Of a stretch of 64,000 nt of DNA, positions 26,133-35,713 are shown piece after piece. The notes beneath the pieces are model-generated. The model saw nothing but the letters and a program-made list of their open reading frames with translations. It had not been told where the DNA came from and searched no databases. The stretch spans positions 1,488,001 to 1,552,000 of the forward strand of contig NZ_FQUQ01000002.1 of assembly GCF_900129215.1 (NCBI RefSeq), read 5' to 3'. The position numbers and the translations under genes are program-made. This stretch comes from Pedobacter caeni (lineage in GTDB: Bacteria > Bacteroidota > Bacteroidia > Sphingobacteriales > Sphingobacteriaceae). Positions within the stretch are counted from its first letter, which is position 1. Every line of letters begins with the position of its first letter.

Positions 26133-26670
26133 TTTGTTGTTTTAACCAGTTTTCTTTAGAGATTTCAAACCAATCACATTTGATCCCTTCGTGGTCAAAA
26201 TGTTCCGTGATTATAAGTCCTGACTTTTGCAATGCATGCCTTGAACCTGCATTTTCTCCATGTGCCATCGCATATACATGGCTCAGGTTGAGCGTTTCAA
26301 AGGCATATTTTAAAGATGCTTTTGCAGTTTCTGTTGCATATCCTTTTCCCCAGTGTTGTTTGAGAAAACGGTAACCCACTTCATAAAAATGAACCCGGTT
26401 GTTGGTTGTTGTGGTGATGAATTTTAAACCACTCCAACCCAGAAATTCATTACTTTCTTTATCAATAACTGCCCATCTGCCAATTCCATTATCCTCATAT
26501 TGCTGTCTGATGAACCTGATGTTTTCTTCACTTTGCGACAGTTGTGTATAAGGTTTGTTTCCTAAGTATAAATGAACTTCAGGATCTGAATCCATTTCAA
26601 ACATCTTCTGGCTGTCAGACATCAGCAGTTCCCTCATGATGATCCGATCTGTTTCTGCAAAAATTTTCAT
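26122..26670 (-). CDS. GNAT-family N-acetyltransferase, RimJ/RimL type
   Basis: 182 aa. It begins with the RimJ-like ETDRIIMRELLMSD and contains WGKGYATETAKASLKYAF, the acetyl-CoA binding region, followed by HVYAMAHGENAGSRHALQKSG. Targets could be a protein N-terminus or a small amine. It is the first gene of a two-gene operon with the nitrilase-family hydrolase. A 218-bp divergent region separates it from another acetyltransferase gene. Confidence 0.9.
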   Translation of the reverse strand: MKIFAETDRIIMRELLMSDSQKMFEMDSDPEVHLYLGNKPYTQLSQSEENIRFIRQQYEDNGIGRWAVIDKESNEFLGWSGLKFITTTTNNRVHFYEVGYRFLKQHWGKGYATETAKASLKYAFETLNLSHVYAMAHGENAGSRHALQKSGLIITEHFDHEGIKCDWFEISKENWLKQQNEG

Positions 26671-26888
26671 TAGTATATCTATCCTTTTTATTGATTTTTA
26701 ATTGTTCTCAAGAGCGTTCCTGAGCTCAGTTCAGCGGTCATTCCTAAATTCTTTATGGTATTGTGTTGAGGCCCAAAATTGGCAAAAATCTCCTGCAATT
26801 GATATGCTAAATATTTTTATTTGTAAATAAGCTTTTGTTTCTATAGTTTAAGGAAGAAAAATATGCTTAATATTGAGTTTTTATTGCC

Positions 26889-27434
26889 ATGAAAATCAAG
26901 AAGATAACAACCGACCGCCTTTTTTTAATTCCATTTACCATTCCTATTGCGCAAGAAATATTAAATCAGCAATACACAATCTTATCTGGTATGGGACTAA
27001 AACCTGGAAAGGGATGGCCTGATGCAGATATGATGGAAACGCTGCCAAGAATTGTAAATAATCTTGAATTAGTGGACGAGCCCTCGGGCTTCGAATCCTG
27101 GCTTATTGTTGAAAAAGGCAGCAAGGAAATCATAGGAGATATCGGCTTTAAAGGAAAACCAGACGGAGAAGGAGCGGTAGACCTTGGTTATGGGATTGTC
27201 GATTCTGCAAGGCGTAAAGGTTATGCCGTTGAAGCAGGGGAAGGAATGATCAAATGGGCATTTAAGCAACAGCAGGTAAAGGTTATAACCGCCCGCTGTA
27301 TGCATGTAAATGAAGGCTCAACAAAAACTTTGGAGCGTCTTGGCTTCTATCAGAAAATCATCAAAGAAGAAATGGTTCATTGGTTTCTGTTGAGAGAGCC
27401 GGGTTCAAAAAAAGAATCAGGTATCAGTGGCTAA
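26889..27434 (+). CDS. GNAT-family N-acetyltransferase, RimJ/RimL type
   Basis: 181 aa. It starts with KKITTDRLFLIPFT and has LGYGIVDSARRKGYAVEAGEGMIKWAF as the acetyl-CoA region (spread over about 100-126), then VITARCMHVNEGSTKTLERLGF. It is only distantly similar to the divergent acetyltransferase at 26122-26670. It is transcribed alone, with a GGAAG stretch just before the leader and a weak TAGTTTAA -7 candidate upstream. Confidence 0.9.
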   Translation: MKIKKITTDRLFLIPFTIPIAQEILNQQYTILSGMGLKPGKGWPDADMMETLPRIVNNLELVDEPSGFESWLIVEKGSKEIIGDIGFKGKPDGEGAVDLGYGIVDSARRKGYAVEAGEGMIKWAFKQQQVKVITARCMHVNEGSTKTLERLGFYQKIIKEEMVHWFLLREPGSKKESGISG

Positions 27435-27481
27435 ATGTTCTGCTCTCAAAATTTGTAACCATATCAAAATTAGTTACTGCA

Positions 27482-29899
27482 TTAAAATTTGTAACTGTAC
27501 CCGAGGCGGAACACCTGTGTTTCCAAATAGTCTGTACTTTTCAGCTGAAAGCCATTGCCAGTAATCCTTTTACTGATTCGAAGGGTGTTTAGAACATCCG
27601 TTGCATTTAAAAACAGTTCGCCAGCGCCTTTCTGAATGTCTTTCTTTATTCCCATATCAAGAGAAAAGCGGGAGTCGATTTTGCCTTGAGGAATAATATC
27701 CGGTGCTAAATAGATCCCGGTAAGTTGTGCCTCAAATTTCTGTGGCAGCTTAAATGCCCCGTTAACCTTTAGATTTCCGGAAATCAATTGCTGCCTGGGC
27801 GCTGAATATGCAACAGAAACCGGGTATTTATTCTCTACGCTGAAAGCATTAATCGTATTCTGATATATATTGGCATTGGTATTCAGGGAAAGCCAGTCTG
27901 TCAGTTTCTGTTGAAAAATCAATTCCAGTCCCGAATTGTAGCTGCGTCCGGCATTTTGAAATATATTATAGAGAAGGGTGCTCCCGGGTGCCTGAGTGGC
28001 AATTCTGGTAATGGTTCCATCTGTAATCCGGTGGTACAATGCGGTGTATAAATTACCTTTGTCCCAATTGTTTTTATATCCAAGTTCGAAACTGCTCGTA
28101 AACTGAGGGCGAAGGGCTGGGTTTCCTACTTTGATCAGCTCCGGTTCATCGTATTTCGGAAATATCCGGATGTCTACTTCATTAGGTCTGTCTATACGGT
28201 AATTATAAAAGACAGAAAACTTATTCCTTTCATCCAGTTTATAGGCGAGGCGTAAATTAGGATAGGGTTTGGTGTATTCATAACCGTCGCTTTTGTAGGT
28301 GTTGTGACCAGGATTCACTTTATAATCTACTTTAACATATTCGAGCCTTAATCCGGCCTCCAGTTCAAATTTATTGCTCTCGAAAACATAATTTCCGTAA
28401 AGTGCAGGGATCGTTTCTTTATAATCTGCCCAACCTCCGGCATTGACATCTAAAGGCGAATTTAAGCCTGGAAAGAACTGCATGTTTACAGGAATGCTTC
28501 TGCTGCGGAACTTCAGGCCTCCTTCAATCCGGCCGTATTTTAAAGGACGTACATAATCCACATTCAGGTCTGAAACCCTTTCATCAGAAAGGAGCTTAAA
28601 GGAATCTTCCCCGGTAAAAGAAGGCATGATATTGGTAAAGAAGTATTTTTCATCCTCTCTGTGAAAGGTATAATTGAAGCTGGCATTTAACTGATGACCA
28701 GGTTGTTCAAAATGATGCGAATAGTTTGCTGAAGCAGTTGCTGTATATTTCACTTCATCCTCCAGAAATTGCCATAACCTCAGGCGTTCCATGTTGAGGC
28801 TGTTAAAATAGGGGATATCCCCACGGTCGGTGATCTTTTCTCTGTTAAACAATGCCGATACATTGAAGGTATTGTTTGCATTGATAGTCCAGTCCATCCC
28901 TGTTTTTGCAGTCGCAAAAGTGGTGATGCGGTTTCTTTTTACCTGTTGTTGAATCTGCTCCCCATTGTCGTAGGTTCTTTCTGCAAACTCATTTCTGTTT
29001 AGTGTTTGTGTGTAGAGCCAATCTCCCTGGAAAAAGGTGTTGACCTTATTTTTTCGGTAATTGAGCGATAACGAAGGGTTGAGTTTTGGTGTACCCTGGT
29101 ATTGTGGACGAATTCCAGGCAGGTTCTCTTTCCTTTGCCACAATGCGCCTAAACCTGCAGATAAGCCGATTTTTCCATTAAAACCTTCCTGTTTATTTTT
29201 CTTATAAATGATATTGATGATTCCGGCATTGCCATTGGCATCAAATTTTGCAGATGGGTTGTTGATGATTTCAATACGTTCAATGGCGGATGCCGGAATG
29301 TTGTCTAAGCTGGTTTGTCCGCCAAAACCAGTGATGGCGCTTTGTTTTCCATCTATCAATATGGCGACTTTATCACTTCCTCTGAGTTCCAGTTTTCCAT
29401 CAGAAGTAGTGGTTACCCCTGGCAGGTTTTTCATCGCCTGTAACACCGAGCCTCCCGCCTGACTGATATTTGCGGCAACAGAAAAGCTTTTTTTGTCCAT
29501 CTTTGCATTCAGTCCATCTTGTTGCTGGCCACTAATGACCACCTCTTTCAATGCTTTTGCATCTTCCTGAAGTTCTATAATTCCAAGGTCCTGAAAATTA
29601 CTGAGGTTGCCCAATAGTACCGGTTGTATTCTGGTGGTGTAGCCAACATAAGAGATGGCTAATAAGTAATTTCCGCTTTTTATGCCTTCCATACTGAAAA
29701 GACCATGGTCATTGCTCAGTCCTCCGGCTACAAAACTGCTGTCTTTTGCATTTTTTAATAAGACGTTTACAAAAGGAATAGTGGTTTTACTTTTAGCATC
29801 TTTAATTGTCCCTGAAAGAGTCACAGTATGAACCTGAGACCAGGACGCAAATGGAAGAAAAATCAATAGGACAAGGAGGTGCTTTATTTTAATCATCAT
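27482..29899 (-). CDS. Orphan TonB-dependent receptor of the outer-membrane beta-barrel family
   Basis: About 805 aa from 29899 (MMIKIKHLLVLLIFLPFASWSQ), which gives a signal peptide; ATGs at 29896 and 29908 are alternatives, and a frame extending to 30007 would add a non-signal tail. After the signal come a carboxypeptidase-regulatory-like domain (about 25-110, TLSGTIKDAKSK and FSMEGIKSGNYLLAISYVGY), a TonB plug (about 130-230, GSDKVAILIDGKQSAITG) and a barrel of the OMP_b-brl_3 kind ending VFRLGYSYKF. No STN domain, sigma, FecR or SusD partner is adjacent, so its ligand (peptide, siderophore or metal) cannot be inferred. Confidence 0.88.
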   Translation of the reverse strand: MMIKIKHLLVLLIFLPFASWSQVHTVTLSGTIKDAKSKTTIPFVNVLLKNAKDSSFVAGGLSNDHGLFSMEGIKSGNYLLAISYVGYTTRIQPVLLGNLSNFQDLGIIELQEDAKALKEVVISGQQQDGLNAKMDKKSFSVAANISQAGGSVLQAMKNLPGVTTTSDGKLELRGSDKVAILIDGKQSAITGFGGQTSLDNIPASAIERIEIINNPSAKFDANGNAGIINIIYKKNKQEGFNGKIGLSAGLGALWQRKENLPGIRPQYQGTPKLNPSLSLNYRKNKVNTFFQGDWLYTQTLNRNEFAERTYDNGEQIQQQVKRNRITTFATAKTGMDWTINANNTFNVSALFNREKITDRGDIPYFNSLNMERLRLWQFLEDEVKYTATASANYSHHFEQPGHQLNASFNYTFHREDEKYFFTNIMPSFTGEDSFKLLSDERVSDLNVDYVRPLKYGRIEGGLKFRSRSIPVNMQFFPGLNSPLDVNAGGWADYKETIPALYGNYVFESNKFELEAGLRLEYVKVDYKVNPGHNTYKSDGYEYTKPYPNLRLAYKLDERNKFSVFYNYRIDRPNEVDIRIFPKYDEPELIKVGNPALRPQFTSSFELGYKNNWDKGNLYTALYHRITDGTITRIATQAPGSTLLYNIFQNAGRSYNSGLELIFQQKLTDWLSLNTNANIYQNTINAFSVENKYPVSVAYSAPRQQLISGNLKVNGAFKLPQKFEAQLTGIYLAPDIIPQGKIDSRFSLDMGIKKDIQKGAGELFLNATDVLNTLRISKRITGNGFQLKSTDYLETQVFRLGYSYKF

Positions 29900-29985
29900 A
29901 GGTAGCATTTTTCTATAAGGAAGTTTTATAGCGTAAAGATGCCTGCCAATTTTGAAGGAATTCTGGAGTTTGGATGTAAAATAAA

Positions 29986-30018
29986 AACCGTTGCAATGAA
30001 TGGTCATCGCAACGGTTT
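29986..30018 (-). terminator. Intrinsic terminator of the choice-of-anchor I gene
   Basis: Arms 29986-29995 and 30009-30018 pair perfectly over 10 bp (AAACCGTTGC/GCAACGGTTT) with an inner ATG/CAT pairing. Read on the minus strand, the stem is followed by TTTTTATTTT, a clear terminator. It lies 45 bp after the stop at 30063. Confidence 0.8.
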
Positions 30019-30062
30019 AATTGAATATAGGTCGTGTTTTCAACCTTATATCATGGTGTTTT

Positions 30063-31601
30063 TTATATCGTTTTAGGCGTGTAGACTTTGACTACGCCAT
30101 CTTTTTCACTGCTGACAATTAACAGGCTCTTTTTTGTCGGACTGTTTTTAGGGGAGATGAAAAGAACTCCTTCGGGTTCTACACCGGTTTTTAATATCTG
30201 AAGAAAGACAGGTGCAGCAGGATTGCTGACATCATAAGTAGCCAGGGAAGTAGCCCGTTCCATTCCTACGAAAGCCAGTTTTTTATTTCCTACAGTTCCA
30301 ATTGCAATTCCTTCCGGTTCTACCCCTTTGTCGTCGCTTCTTAGGTCATCATACAGATTTTCAGCTATGGCTTTGAGCTCAAGCTCATTTTTACTATCGT
30401 AAACCTGAGCACCGGTATTGCCATTCCACACACTGAATGAACGTGCACCAAATGAGTAAAGCTCATCGTAATCACCGTCTCCATCGGTATCTCCCAAAGT
30501 CGGTGTGATGTTTAGCCTTCCAAGCTGCTCGTCTTTCTGTAATATGCTTGCGGTAGGGAATACGGTCGGGTCTAATTTGATATCTTTATCTTTAATTCTT
30601 TTCGCTTCAACATAGCCTCCTACTCCCGTATACTCTCTGGCATCACCTTCATTTGCTGTAAACAGATAGGGGGTGCCACCGGATTCCAATAAGGCAATAG
30701 CATCTGGTTGATACATGCCTTTTACCGGCCATTTTCCTAAAACTTTAGCATTGTCTTTGTCGCTGGGATCAATCTCATTTCCAGCCACATTGTAATCCTT
30801 GAACCCTAATGGGAAGATATCGGTAATGGTTTTAGCTGCAATATTGATTTTAGCAATCGCATTGTTTTCCTGCAGCGTTACCCAAGCCGTCTTGGAATCT
30901 TCAGAAATGGTAATGTATTCTGGTTCTATATCTTTTAAGAAATCTTTGCCCGGGCCAAAAATCCTGAATCCTTTTTTTGCAAGTTCATCTTTCTTTCCGG
31001 CAAAAGCACCAAAGTCAATCGTGTTGACTGCATAGTTTTCAGTCACCGAAATGATGGAAATCGTTCCAACAGGGTCTGTAGTATAATCTTGACTTGGTTC
31101 ACCTTCATTGGCAGTTAACAGGTATTTGCCATCAGGAGAAAAGGTGATCATATCTGGTAACGCACCTACGGTAATCACTTTAATTTCACTGTAATCACTG
31201 GTTTTAAAGACAACGACTTTACCATTATCAGTTTTGTTGACCGACTCAATGGCTGCTGCTAATTTTCCATCATGAACACTTAAACTGTTCACCAGACCAC
31301 CATAAGGAGTGATGCTGATGCTACTCAGCTTTGTCATCTTTGTTGGGTCTTTGAAATCGATCACATCTATCCTGTTGTTGCCTGTGGTATTGTTCACCAC
31401 AAATAAACGGTTGGTGATCGGGTCAAAGGCAGTAATTTCTGCTGCACCTTCATCACCGATGTCGATGCTGCCAATCTCGGCAAAGGTTTTCGGATCTTCG
31501 TTGACAATGATTTCAGGCGTCTCTACCGGTATTTGTACGTTGTCTTTTTTACAGCTGATCAGGGCTGCTAACATTAAACCAAATAGTATGTTTCTTTTCA
31601 T
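30063..31601 (-). CDS. Choice-of-anchor I family lipoprotein (beta-propeller, phosphatase/phytase-like)
   Basis: 512 aa from the ATG at 31601 (MKRNILFGLMLAALISCKKDN), giving a lipoprotein signal; an in-frame extension to 31811 has no signal and overlaps the promoter. The body shows beta-propeller segments: AEITAFDPITNRLFVVNN, MITFSPDGKYLLTANEGEP, YLFTANEGDAREYTG, and the family signature LYSFGARSFSVWNGNTGAQVYDS (about 405-427) followed by DDKGVEPEGIAIGTVGNKKLAFVGMER. Proteins of this group are often called alkaline-phosphatase or esterase-like, but activity is poorly known. It is divergent from the histidine kinase gene and has its own terminator. Confidence 0.85.
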   Translation of the reverse strand: MKRNILFGLMLAALISCKKDNVQIPVETPEIIVNEDPKTFAEIGSIDIGDEGAAEITAFDPITNRLFVVNNTTGNNRIDVIDFKDPTKMTKLSSISITPYGGLVNSLSVHDGKLAAAIESVNKTDNGKVVVFKTSDYSEIKVITVGALPDMITFSPDGKYLLTANEGEPSQDYTTDPVGTISIISVTENYAVNTIDFGAFAGKKDELAKKGFRIFGPGKDFLKDIEPEYITISEDSKTAWVTLQENNAIAKINIAAKTITDIFPLGFKDYNVAGNEIDPSDKDNAKVLGKWPVKGMYQPDAIALLESGGTPYLFTANEGDAREYTGVGGYVEAKRIKDKDIKLDPTVFPTASILQKDEQLGRLNITPTLGDTDGDGDYDELYSFGARSFSVWNGNTGAQVYDSKNELELKAIAENLYDDLRSDDKGVEPEGIAIGTVGNKKLAFVGMERATSLATYDVSNPAAPVFLQILKTGVEPEGVLFISPKNSPTKKSLLIVSSEKDGVVKVYTPKTI

Positions 31602-31667
31602 AGAACGGTTTTTTTCAGGTAAGGAAATGTGGCTTATTTTGTAAAATATATGGTGGTTCCAATCCGA

Positions 31668-31675
31668 CAAAAGTA
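31668..31675 (-). promoter_or_regulatory. -7 promoter element for the choice-of-anchor I gene
   Basis: On the minus strand TACTTTTG (31675 to 31668) fits TAnnTTTG and lies 67 bp upstream of the ATG at 31601. No clear -33 TTG was found. The 215-bp divergent gap holds no other obvious element. Confidence 0.4.
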
Positions 31676-31816
31676 GGTTTGTGATGTTATCCCGTTTTAA
31701 GCTCCACATTACGATATTGTTAACGATGGACAGATTAATTATCATAAAATTGATCTGATTTTGGGCATAAAAATTGTACATCACCTGATCTGGACTAAAG
31801 GTTAATTTCAACAGAT

Positions 31817-33739
31817 ATGAACAATGCTTACTCAGAAGATCTGGACGATTCTCTATACAAAGGAGAAATGTTTCAGTCTTTTTTCAAGGACTCCCCTCAA
31901 TCTGTTGTGATTAAGGCCAATGCGCCACATTACACCATTCTCGCGGTGAGTGACCGGTTTATAGAAATTTCCATGAAAAGCAGGGCGGAGTTGCTTGGAC
32001 AAAACCTGTTTGACGTTTTTCCGGACAATACAAAGGACCCCTCGGGAAAGGAACGCGCACTGAAGGCCATTACCGAGGTCATGAAGACAAAAAAGAAAGT
32101 AGACCTCCCAATTTATAAATACGACATCTATTCCAGTGAAACAGGCAGAATGGAGCCTTTCTACTGGTCAAATTCCAATCAGCCTGTTTTCAACGCCGCA
32201 GGCAAGGTCTGTTACATCGTAAATACAACCACCAATGTAACCGCTCAGGTGATGCTCAAAGAAATGGCGGCTACTTCCGAAGAGAATCTGGTATTGCAGC
32301 AGCAACGCCTCAATAAAATGTTTCTGAAAGCGCCAATGGGGATGGCCTTGTATTCAAAAGATGATTTCATCATTGAATATGCAAACGAAGCCATTTGTAA
32401 GATGTGGAACAAAGGAGCACCTGAAGAGGTGCTTGGGCATTCTATATTTGAGTTAATTCCCTCGCTCCAGGAAGCAGGGTACAGGGAAATCTATAGTCAG
32501 GTGGTCAATACCGGTGTGCCTTATTTAAGTAAGGAATCCCCGGTCACGTACGACCGCAACGGGGTGATGGAAACCTATTATTTTGACCTGAATCTGGAAC
32601 CTGTATATGGCCCAAAGAAGGAAATTACCGGAATGCTTTCCCTGGCAAACGAAGTAACCGAACAGGTGATCGCCAGAAAAGATATTGAAAATGCAGAAGA
32701 AAGACTTCGTCTTGCCTCTGAAGCTACCGGGATTGGAAGCTGGGACCTGAACCTTCAAACCCGTGAGATTATTTATTCTTCCAGTCTGGCCGATTTGTTT
32801 GGTTATCCCGGAGTCACAAACCTCAGTCATGAACAACTGCGTGCTGTCATCCATCCTGAAGATACAGGAGCGGTAGAAATCGCTTTTCAGACCGCGCTGA
32901 TCTCAGGGAAATATAACTATCAGGCCAGGATCATTCGTCCGGACAAGGTCATCTACTGGATTAAAGTGATGGGAAAAGTGTTGTTTAGTAAGGAAGGTAC
33001 GCCACTAAGGATGCTGGGGACAGTAATGGACATCACGGAAAGTAAACATGAGGAGATGCAAAAAAATGACTTTATTGCCATCGCCAGTCATGAGTTAAAA
33101 ACGCCGCTGACTTCCCTAAAGGCTTATGCTCAGCTACTCAAAACAGGAAAAGGAGTGTCCGATCCTGTATTTGTAAATAGCATTGGGACGAGAATTGAAG
33201 GACAGATCAATAAAATGACGAAACTGGTCTATAGCTTTCTTGATTTGTCTAAAATTGAATCCAATAAGACCGAGCTGACAAAGGAACTGATCGACCTGAA
33301 CCAGATCATTCAGGATGTGGCAAGCGATTATTTGTTTCAGGAGAAAAACCATCCGGTATCGTTTGATGCTGAAGAACTGCCGCTCATCATGGCCGACCGC
33401 CATAAGATCACCCAGGTGATGGATAACCTCATCAGTAATGCCATTAAATATTCTCCTCAGGGAGGAAAAGTGGAAGTCTCGGCCAAACTGCAAAATCAGG
33501 AAGTGTTGGTTTCTGTAATAGACCATGGAATTGGAATAGACAACAACCACACGTTAAAGATTTTCGATCGTTTTTATCGGATTGATGATCTGCAGGTAAA
33601 AAATGCTTCCGGTTTTGGTATTGGCCTTTACCTCTGTGCAGACATCATTGCCCGCCATAATGGGAAGATTGGCTTGAACAGCGAACCCGGTATTGGAAGT
33701 AATTTTTATTTCACCTTGCCGGTTCAGCCTAAGCACTAA
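31817..33739 (+). CDS. PAS-domain sensor histidine kinase without membrane segment
   Basis: 640 aa. Three PAS domains follow one another: about 15-145 (SVVIKANAPHYTILAVSDRF), 160-285 (APMGMALYSKDDFIIEYAN) and 292-410 (GIGSWDLNLQTREIIYSSS, a PAS_3 type). HisKA has the phospho-acceptor His425 in FIAIASHELKTPLTSLKAYA, and the ATPase domain has QVMDNLISNAIKYSPQGG and GFGIGLYL. No signal peptide or membrane helix is seen, so it should sense a cytoplasmic or diffusible signal. No response regulator gene is adjacent, so it is an orphan kinase. The WG-repeat gene follows 18 bp after it. Confidence 0.92.
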   Translation: MNNAYSEDLDDSLYKGEMFQSFFKDSPQSVVIKANAPHYTILAVSDRFIEISMKSRAELLGQNLFDVFPDNTKDPSGKERALKAITEVMKTKKKVDLPIYKYDIYSSETGRMEPFYWSNSNQPVFNAAGKVCYIVNTTTNVTAQVMLKEMAATSEENLVLQQQRLNKMFLKAPMGMALYSKDDFIIEYANEAICKMWNKGAPEEVLGHSIFELIPSLQEAGYREIYSQVVNTGVPYLSKESPVTYDRNGVMETYYFDLNLEPVYGPKKEITGMLSLANEVTEQVIARKDIENAEERLRLASEATGIGSWDLNLQTREIIYSSSLADLFGYPGVTNLSHEQLRAVIHPEDTGAVEIAFQTALISGKYNYQARIIRPDKVIYWIKVMGKVLFSKEGTPLRMLGTVMDITESKHEEMQKNDFIAIASHELKTPLTSLKAYAQLLKTGKGVSDPVFVNSIGTRIEGQINKMTKLVYSFLDLSKIESNKTELTKELIDLNQIIQDVASDYLFQEKNHPVSFDAEELPLIMADRHKITQVMDNLISNAIKYSPQGGKVEVSAKLQNQEVLVSVIDHGIGIDNNHTLKIFDRFYRIDDLQVKNASGFGIGLYLCADIIARHNGKIGLNSEPGIGSNFYFTLPVQPKH

Positions 33740-33757
33740 ATCACTAATTTTAAGACC

Positions 33758-35299
33758 ATGTTGTACAACTGGTCTTTAATGATAATTCTGACTATTTTAT
33801 GGTCCTCTGTTTCTACTGTTTTCGCACAGCCCTTTAGTCCGGATAGTAAAGGTTATGTTGCGGACCCTAAGTTTAAGGAATTGATTAAAGAGCGGAGATA
33901 CGAACTGGTGGGGAGTTTTAGTCCTTCTGTGTTGGGTAAACATGCTTGTTTTATCAAAAATGGAGAAAAATCCTACCTGGACACCATGGGAAATGAAGTT
34001 CCCGATAAAAGCATATTTACACGTGGATTACCCATCAAAAAGTCGGAAAGGCTAAAGAATCGTTTTTTCTCTTTTATTGATGGTACTAAGTATGGCATGA
34101 AAGACCGGAATGGCAGAGTGGAAATCCCAGCTATTTATGACCGGCTTGAGATTTACAAAGACAGTATTGTTTATGTAAGACTAAATAAGAAATTGCTTGG
34201 TTTTCTCCTGGTAGAAGGAGCATTTCAGGGGTACAATAATCTTGATCTTGTGTATGATGCTGAAAAATATGATGGATGTGTAAGCCGGCTGCCTGATTTA
34301 TTTGTGAAGAAGCAGGATGATAAATATGCCTTGTTTAACGCAGCAGGGGAAGCCCTTAGTCCATATGTTTATCTGGAGAAACCTATGGGGTTTGCACAAT
34401 CAGAATTTGGAGAGATTCAGGTGCTGGAAGGCAAGGTACGCAAATATGGGATAATTGATACTTTGGGGAAAACACGATTGGCCCCGGTTTATAATGATAT
34501 AGAAATGGTTGGGATGGGAGGAGTCTACATCACCCGATCTTTTAAAGGAGGTGATGATCGCGTTGCACTACTAGATGCTCAGCTTAATCCGCTTTCAAAA
34601 TCTACTTATAGCGAAATAGGTGTTTTTAATCATGATGGATTGGCAGTCGTTTCTTTGGGGAGAGACAAGACCCTGAGAAAGGGTATTGTAAATACTGCAG
34701 GCCATGAATTGGTCAAGCCTATGTATCAGTTTCTTGAGCTTTCAGGGAAATTTGCAAAGGTGATTTATAAGGGGAAGCAAAAGGTAATCGACAGCAAGGG
34801 GAAAACAGTTATTCCATCAATTTATGATGATCTAATTCCGATCAATGACGGATCGTTTAAGGCAGATTTGTTTTATGTAAGTTTAAAAGACAAATGGGGT
34901 GTCCTTAACGCCAAAGCACAGGTTGTTTTACCAATTGTTTGTGATAATATGCCACGAATAGATATAAATAATCAGGTTTTTATCTATTCGATAAATAAAA
35001 AGACCGGAATCAGGAAACTAAACGGGGAGGTGATATTGAAACCTACCTATGATAAATTTTATACATTAGATGGGACTGAAGGAAACCTTAATATCGTGAA
35101 AATAGGGCCGAAATACGGCATTTCGGATGATAAAGGTGTTTTAATCCTTCCCTTAAAATATGACAGCATCATCCAGACAAAGACTAATGAACCTTATTGG
35201 AGAGGGTATAATGGGATGATTGAAGCTGTTTTGAATAACAGGCCATGTACCATTGATTTGTATGGAAATGAATATTTTAAGGGTGCAGTTAATAAATAA
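33758..35299 (+). CDS. WG-repeat protein with signal peptide
   Basis: 513 aa. A signal peptide ends SSVSTVFAQPFS. The rest is made of repeated 'KxGixdxxGxxxipxxYDxi' units, for example KYGMKDRNGRVEIPAIYD, KYGIIDTLGKTRLAPVYND, KWGVLNAKAQVVLPIVCDN and KYGISDDKGVLILPLKYDS, which are WG beta-repeats. Function is not known to me; such proteins are probably surface or periplasmic binding scaffolds. It starts 18 bp after the histidine kinase, which suggests co-transcription and a possible link between kinase signal and envelope. Confidence 0.88.
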   Translation: MLYNWSLMIILTILWSSVSTVFAQPFSPDSKGYVADPKFKELIKERRYELVGSFSPSVLGKHACFIKNGEKSYLDTMGNEVPDKSIFTRGLPIKKSERLKNRFFSFIDGTKYGMKDRNGRVEIPAIYDRLEIYKDSIVYVRLNKKLLGFLLVEGAFQGYNNLDLVYDAEKYDGCVSRLPDLFVKKQDDKYALFNAAGEALSPYVYLEKPMGFAQSEFGEIQVLEGKVRKYGIIDTLGKTRLAPVYNDIEMVGMGGVYITRSFKGGDDRVALLDAQLNPLSKSTYSEIGVFNHDGLAVVSLGRDKTLRKGIVNTAGHELVKPMYQFLELSGKFAKVIYKGKQKVIDSKGKTVIPSIYDDLIPINDGSFKADLFYVSLKDKWGVLNAKAQVVLPIVCDNMPRIDINNQVFIYSINKKTGIRKLNGEVILKPTYDKFYTLDGTEGNLNIVKIGPKYGISDDKGVLILPLKYDSIIQTKTNEPYWRGYNGMIEAVLNNRPCTIDLYGNEYFKGAVNK

Positions 35300-35316
35300 A
35301 TAATTATTTTTATATC

Positions 35317-35706
35317 ATGAAGAATTATTTAGGAAGAATGATTGTTTTGGTCAATGACTATGACGCAGCCGCAAAATTTTATGAAAAGAACTTTGGCTTT
35401 CATCGCTTATCCGATACCACTTCGCCAGAGGGAGAACGGTATCTTCATTTAGGTACTAAAGGAGAACATGCGCTGGGCATCTGGTTGATGCAGGCGGTAG
35501 GTGAGGAGCAGCAACAAAGAGTTGGTCATCAAACCGGAGGAGCACCACTGATGGTGATTTACACTTCCGATATCATAGAGCTTTATCAGCAGCTGATCGT
35601 GAATAAAGTTTCCGTCAACAAGAAACCAATGCTGGGTGATAGCTTCCGCTTTCTTCATTGCCTGGATTTATATGGCAATGAGATCGTCGTGGTAGAGCTG
35701 AACTGA
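35317..35706 (+). CDS. VOC (glyoxalase/bleomycin resistance) family protein
   Basis: 129 aa. It has two beta-alpha-beta-beta-beta modules: MIVLVNDYDAAAKFYEKNFGF and VIYTSDIIELYQQLI, ending LDLYGNEIVVVEL, which supplies the usual metal-ligand Glu. The superfamily covers dioxygenases, isomerases and drug-binding proteins, so the activity is open. It begins 17 bp after the WG-repeat gene and converges on lutC. Confidence 0.88.
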   Translation: MKNYLGRMIVLVNDYDAAAKFYEKNFGFHRLSDTTSPEGERYLHLGTKGEHALGIWLMQAVGEEQQQRVGHQTGGAPLMVIYTSDIIELYQQLIVNKVSVNKKPMLGDSFRFLHCLDLYGNEIVVVELN

Positions 35707-35713
35707 TGCTGAA

